A stretch of 64,000 bases of DNA from Alphaproteobacteria bacterium (lineage in GTDB: Bacteria; Pseudomonadota; Alphaproteobacteria; DSM-16000; Inquilinaceae), in contig JANQGH010000054.1 in assembly GCA_028277405.1 (NCBI GenBank), positions 1 through 64,000 on the forward strand, given 5' to 3'. Below the pieces are notes generated by a model. The model saw only the letters and a list, made by a program, of their open reading frames with translations, ran no database searches and had not been told where the DNA came from. Of the stretch, positions 62,962-64,000 are shown one piece after another (the stretch's first letter is position 1; each line of letters starts with the position of its first letter). The translations under genes and the position numbers were made by a program.

Positions 62962-64000
62962 TCAGGATGCGTCGTCGGACGAAGAGGCGTCCGGCGGCAG
63001 TCTTACGGATTGGCCGTCGCGCAGCAGCCCCGTGCCCGCCGCCGCGATGACGTCGCCTTGGCTGACGCCCTCGGTCACCAGCACGTTTTCGCCCTGTCCG
63101 CCGGCGGTGGTGACTTGCACCTGCCGCACGACGCCGGCCTGGGCATCGTAGCGGAAGACGAAGGCCGTGCCGGGCCGGTCGCCGGCGGCCACCGCACCGA
63201 ACGGAACGTAGTATCCGTCGGGCCCGTCATGAAACCGGAAGGTCGCCGAGCCCGACATGCCGGGCAACAGGTCGGCCGGCGGGTCTATGACCGCAACGTT
63301 CACCGTCACCGTGTCCGCGACGTTGAGCGCCTGGCCGATCTCGGCGATGCGGCCGACGCAGCCGCAATCGTCTATCGTGGCGGCGTCCAGCGACACCTCC
63401 ATGTTCAGGCTCATGCGCGACGACAGACGGTCGGGCACCGCCATGTTGAGCTGGATGGCCCCGGCGGCGTCCATCTGGACCACCGACTGGCCGGCGCTGA
63501 CGACCGTGAAATTGTCAGCGATCACATCGGCGATGGAGCCGTCATAGGGCGCGGTCAGCACCGTTTCATCCAGGTTGCGCTGGGCGAGCGCCAGTTGGGC
63601 GATGGCGGCTTCGACCTGGCTGGACGCCGTGTCGGCATTGGTGATGTAGGTGTCCAGCGCCGACTGGCTGATCCAGCCCCCCTGATACAGCTGTCGTTGG
63701 CGGCTAAGCTCGGTTTCCGCCTCGGCGGCGGCCGCCTGGGCTTGCTGGACGTCCGCTTGCGCCGAGGCGACGTCCAGTTGATAGGATGTCGGGTCCAGCG
63801 CGGCGAGCTCCTCGCCCTCCAGCACCTGCTGGCCGACCACCACCGGCAATTGCTGAAGCGTGCCGGAAACGGAAAAGCTGAGCGCGGCGCTGTCGACCGC
63901 TTGGAACTGTCCTGGCAATGTGCGGCTGACTTCCCCCGCCAAATCGCCCACCGTAAAGGGCGCGATGGCGCGCACGCGTGGCTGCGGCTGGGGTTGGTCA
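62962..64000 (-). CDS. RND efflux periplasmic adaptor (HlyD/MFP family), N-terminus cut by window edge
   Basis: The membrane-fusion adaptor that links the RND pump to an outer-membrane channel. The frame remains open to the right edge (codons reading DQPQPQPRV precede GTG 63975), so the signal or lipoprotein peptide lies outside. Seen are the lipoyl-like half-motif SFSVSGTLQQLPVVVGQQVLEGEELAALDP (in parts), a coiled-coil hairpin of about 60 residues (QADVQQAQAAAAEAETELSRQ onward), LTAPYDGSIADVIADNFTVV and the beta-barrel VPFGAV. It is co-directional with the pump gene. Confidence 0.92.
   Translation of the reverse strand, partial: DQPQPQPRVRAIAPFTVGDLAGEVSRTLPGQFQAVDSAALSFSVSGTLQQLPVVVGQQVLEGEELAALDPTSYQLDVASAQADVQQAQAAAAEAETELSRQRQLYQGGWISQSALDTYITNADTASSQVEAAIAQLALAQRNLDETVLTAPYDGSIADVIADNFTVVSAGQSVVQMDAAGAIQLNMAVPDRLSSRMSLNMEVSLDAATIDDCGCVGRIAEIGQALNVADTVTVNVAVIDPPADLLPGMSGSATFRFHDGPDGYYVPFGAVAAGDRPGTAFVFRYDAQAGVVRQVQVTTAGGQGENVLVTEGVSQGDVIAAAGTGLLRDGQSVRLPPDASSSDDAS

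Noticed and set aside
60510-63050. 846-residue plus-strand ORF
   Set aside because: It is antisense to the RND pump gene, with the His/Asp/Arg-rich composition expected of a reverse frame in high-G+C DNA.

Overview
The window looks like chromosomal DNA of a high-G+C alphaproteobacterium, probably Rhodospirillales or Rhodobacterales-like. This is inferred from codon use, DUF6522 and YeiH-type neighbours, and an abundance of TRAP and ABC uptake systems with catabolic enzymes. No rRNA, tRNA or insertion sequence was recognised.

Layout. (1) 1-10982: a type I-E CRISPR-Cas locus. It runs cas3 (cut by the left edge), a 350-base control region, a small HTH gene, then cas8e-cse2-cas7-cas5-cas6e-cas1-cas2 and an array of 46 repeats. 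(2) 11054-18090 (minus): a catabolic operon of BKACE enzyme, DctPQM TRAP transporter, fused E1 alpha/beta dehydrogenase, RidA and HpcH/HpaI aldolase. It is divergent from a PAS-LuxR regulator (18209) with a large palindrome between them. (3) 19103-24513: housekeeping and sulfur-linked genes: dihydroorotase, rhodanese, zinc-finger protein, DUF6522, a Cys-rich MarR regulator, a YeiH exporter and ferredoxin. (4) 24549-34288: a LacI-controlled module of oligopeptide-type ABC transporter, enolase-superfamily enzyme and ThDP enzyme, with three CAAACGTTTG operators. (5) 34395-45154: acyl-CoA dehydrogenase, isochorismatase-fold hydrolase, ThDP enzyme, amidohydrolase, branched-chain-type ABC transporter and CoA ligase, with a tandem-repeat operator between the divergent transcripts. 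(6) 45155-49608: a less G+C-rich island with a class III lanthipeptide synthetase (LanKC), an ATP-grasp enzyme and, on the opposite strand, a 54-residue precursor gene. (7) 49690-58460: a sugar/glycerophosphodiester-type ABC module, inositol-monophosphatase-like enzyme and LacI regulator with TTTGCACACGTGTGCAAA-type operators. (8) 58719-64000: an EEP-family protein and an RND efflux pump whose adaptor gene runs off the right edge.

Two observations stand out. First, between cas3 and cas8e there is a degenerate repeat-spacer-repeat unit. It has an exact 32-nt spacer and a compensated 6-bp repeat stem. The first 12 nt of its guide match, next to an AAG motif, a site lying 4 bases upstream of a TTGACA promoter element. 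This has the architecture of a crRNA-like regulator of CreA/CreR type, here in a type I-E locus. Second, the lanthipeptide precursor at 45608-45772 (minus) carries both hallmarks of class III precursors: a VLDLQ leader motif and an S-x2-S-x3-C core. It sits 194 bases from a LanKC, a pairing that is uncommon in Proteobacteria.

Functions are assigned by reading motifs. No database search was run, and substrates of the transporters and catabolic operons remain unknown.
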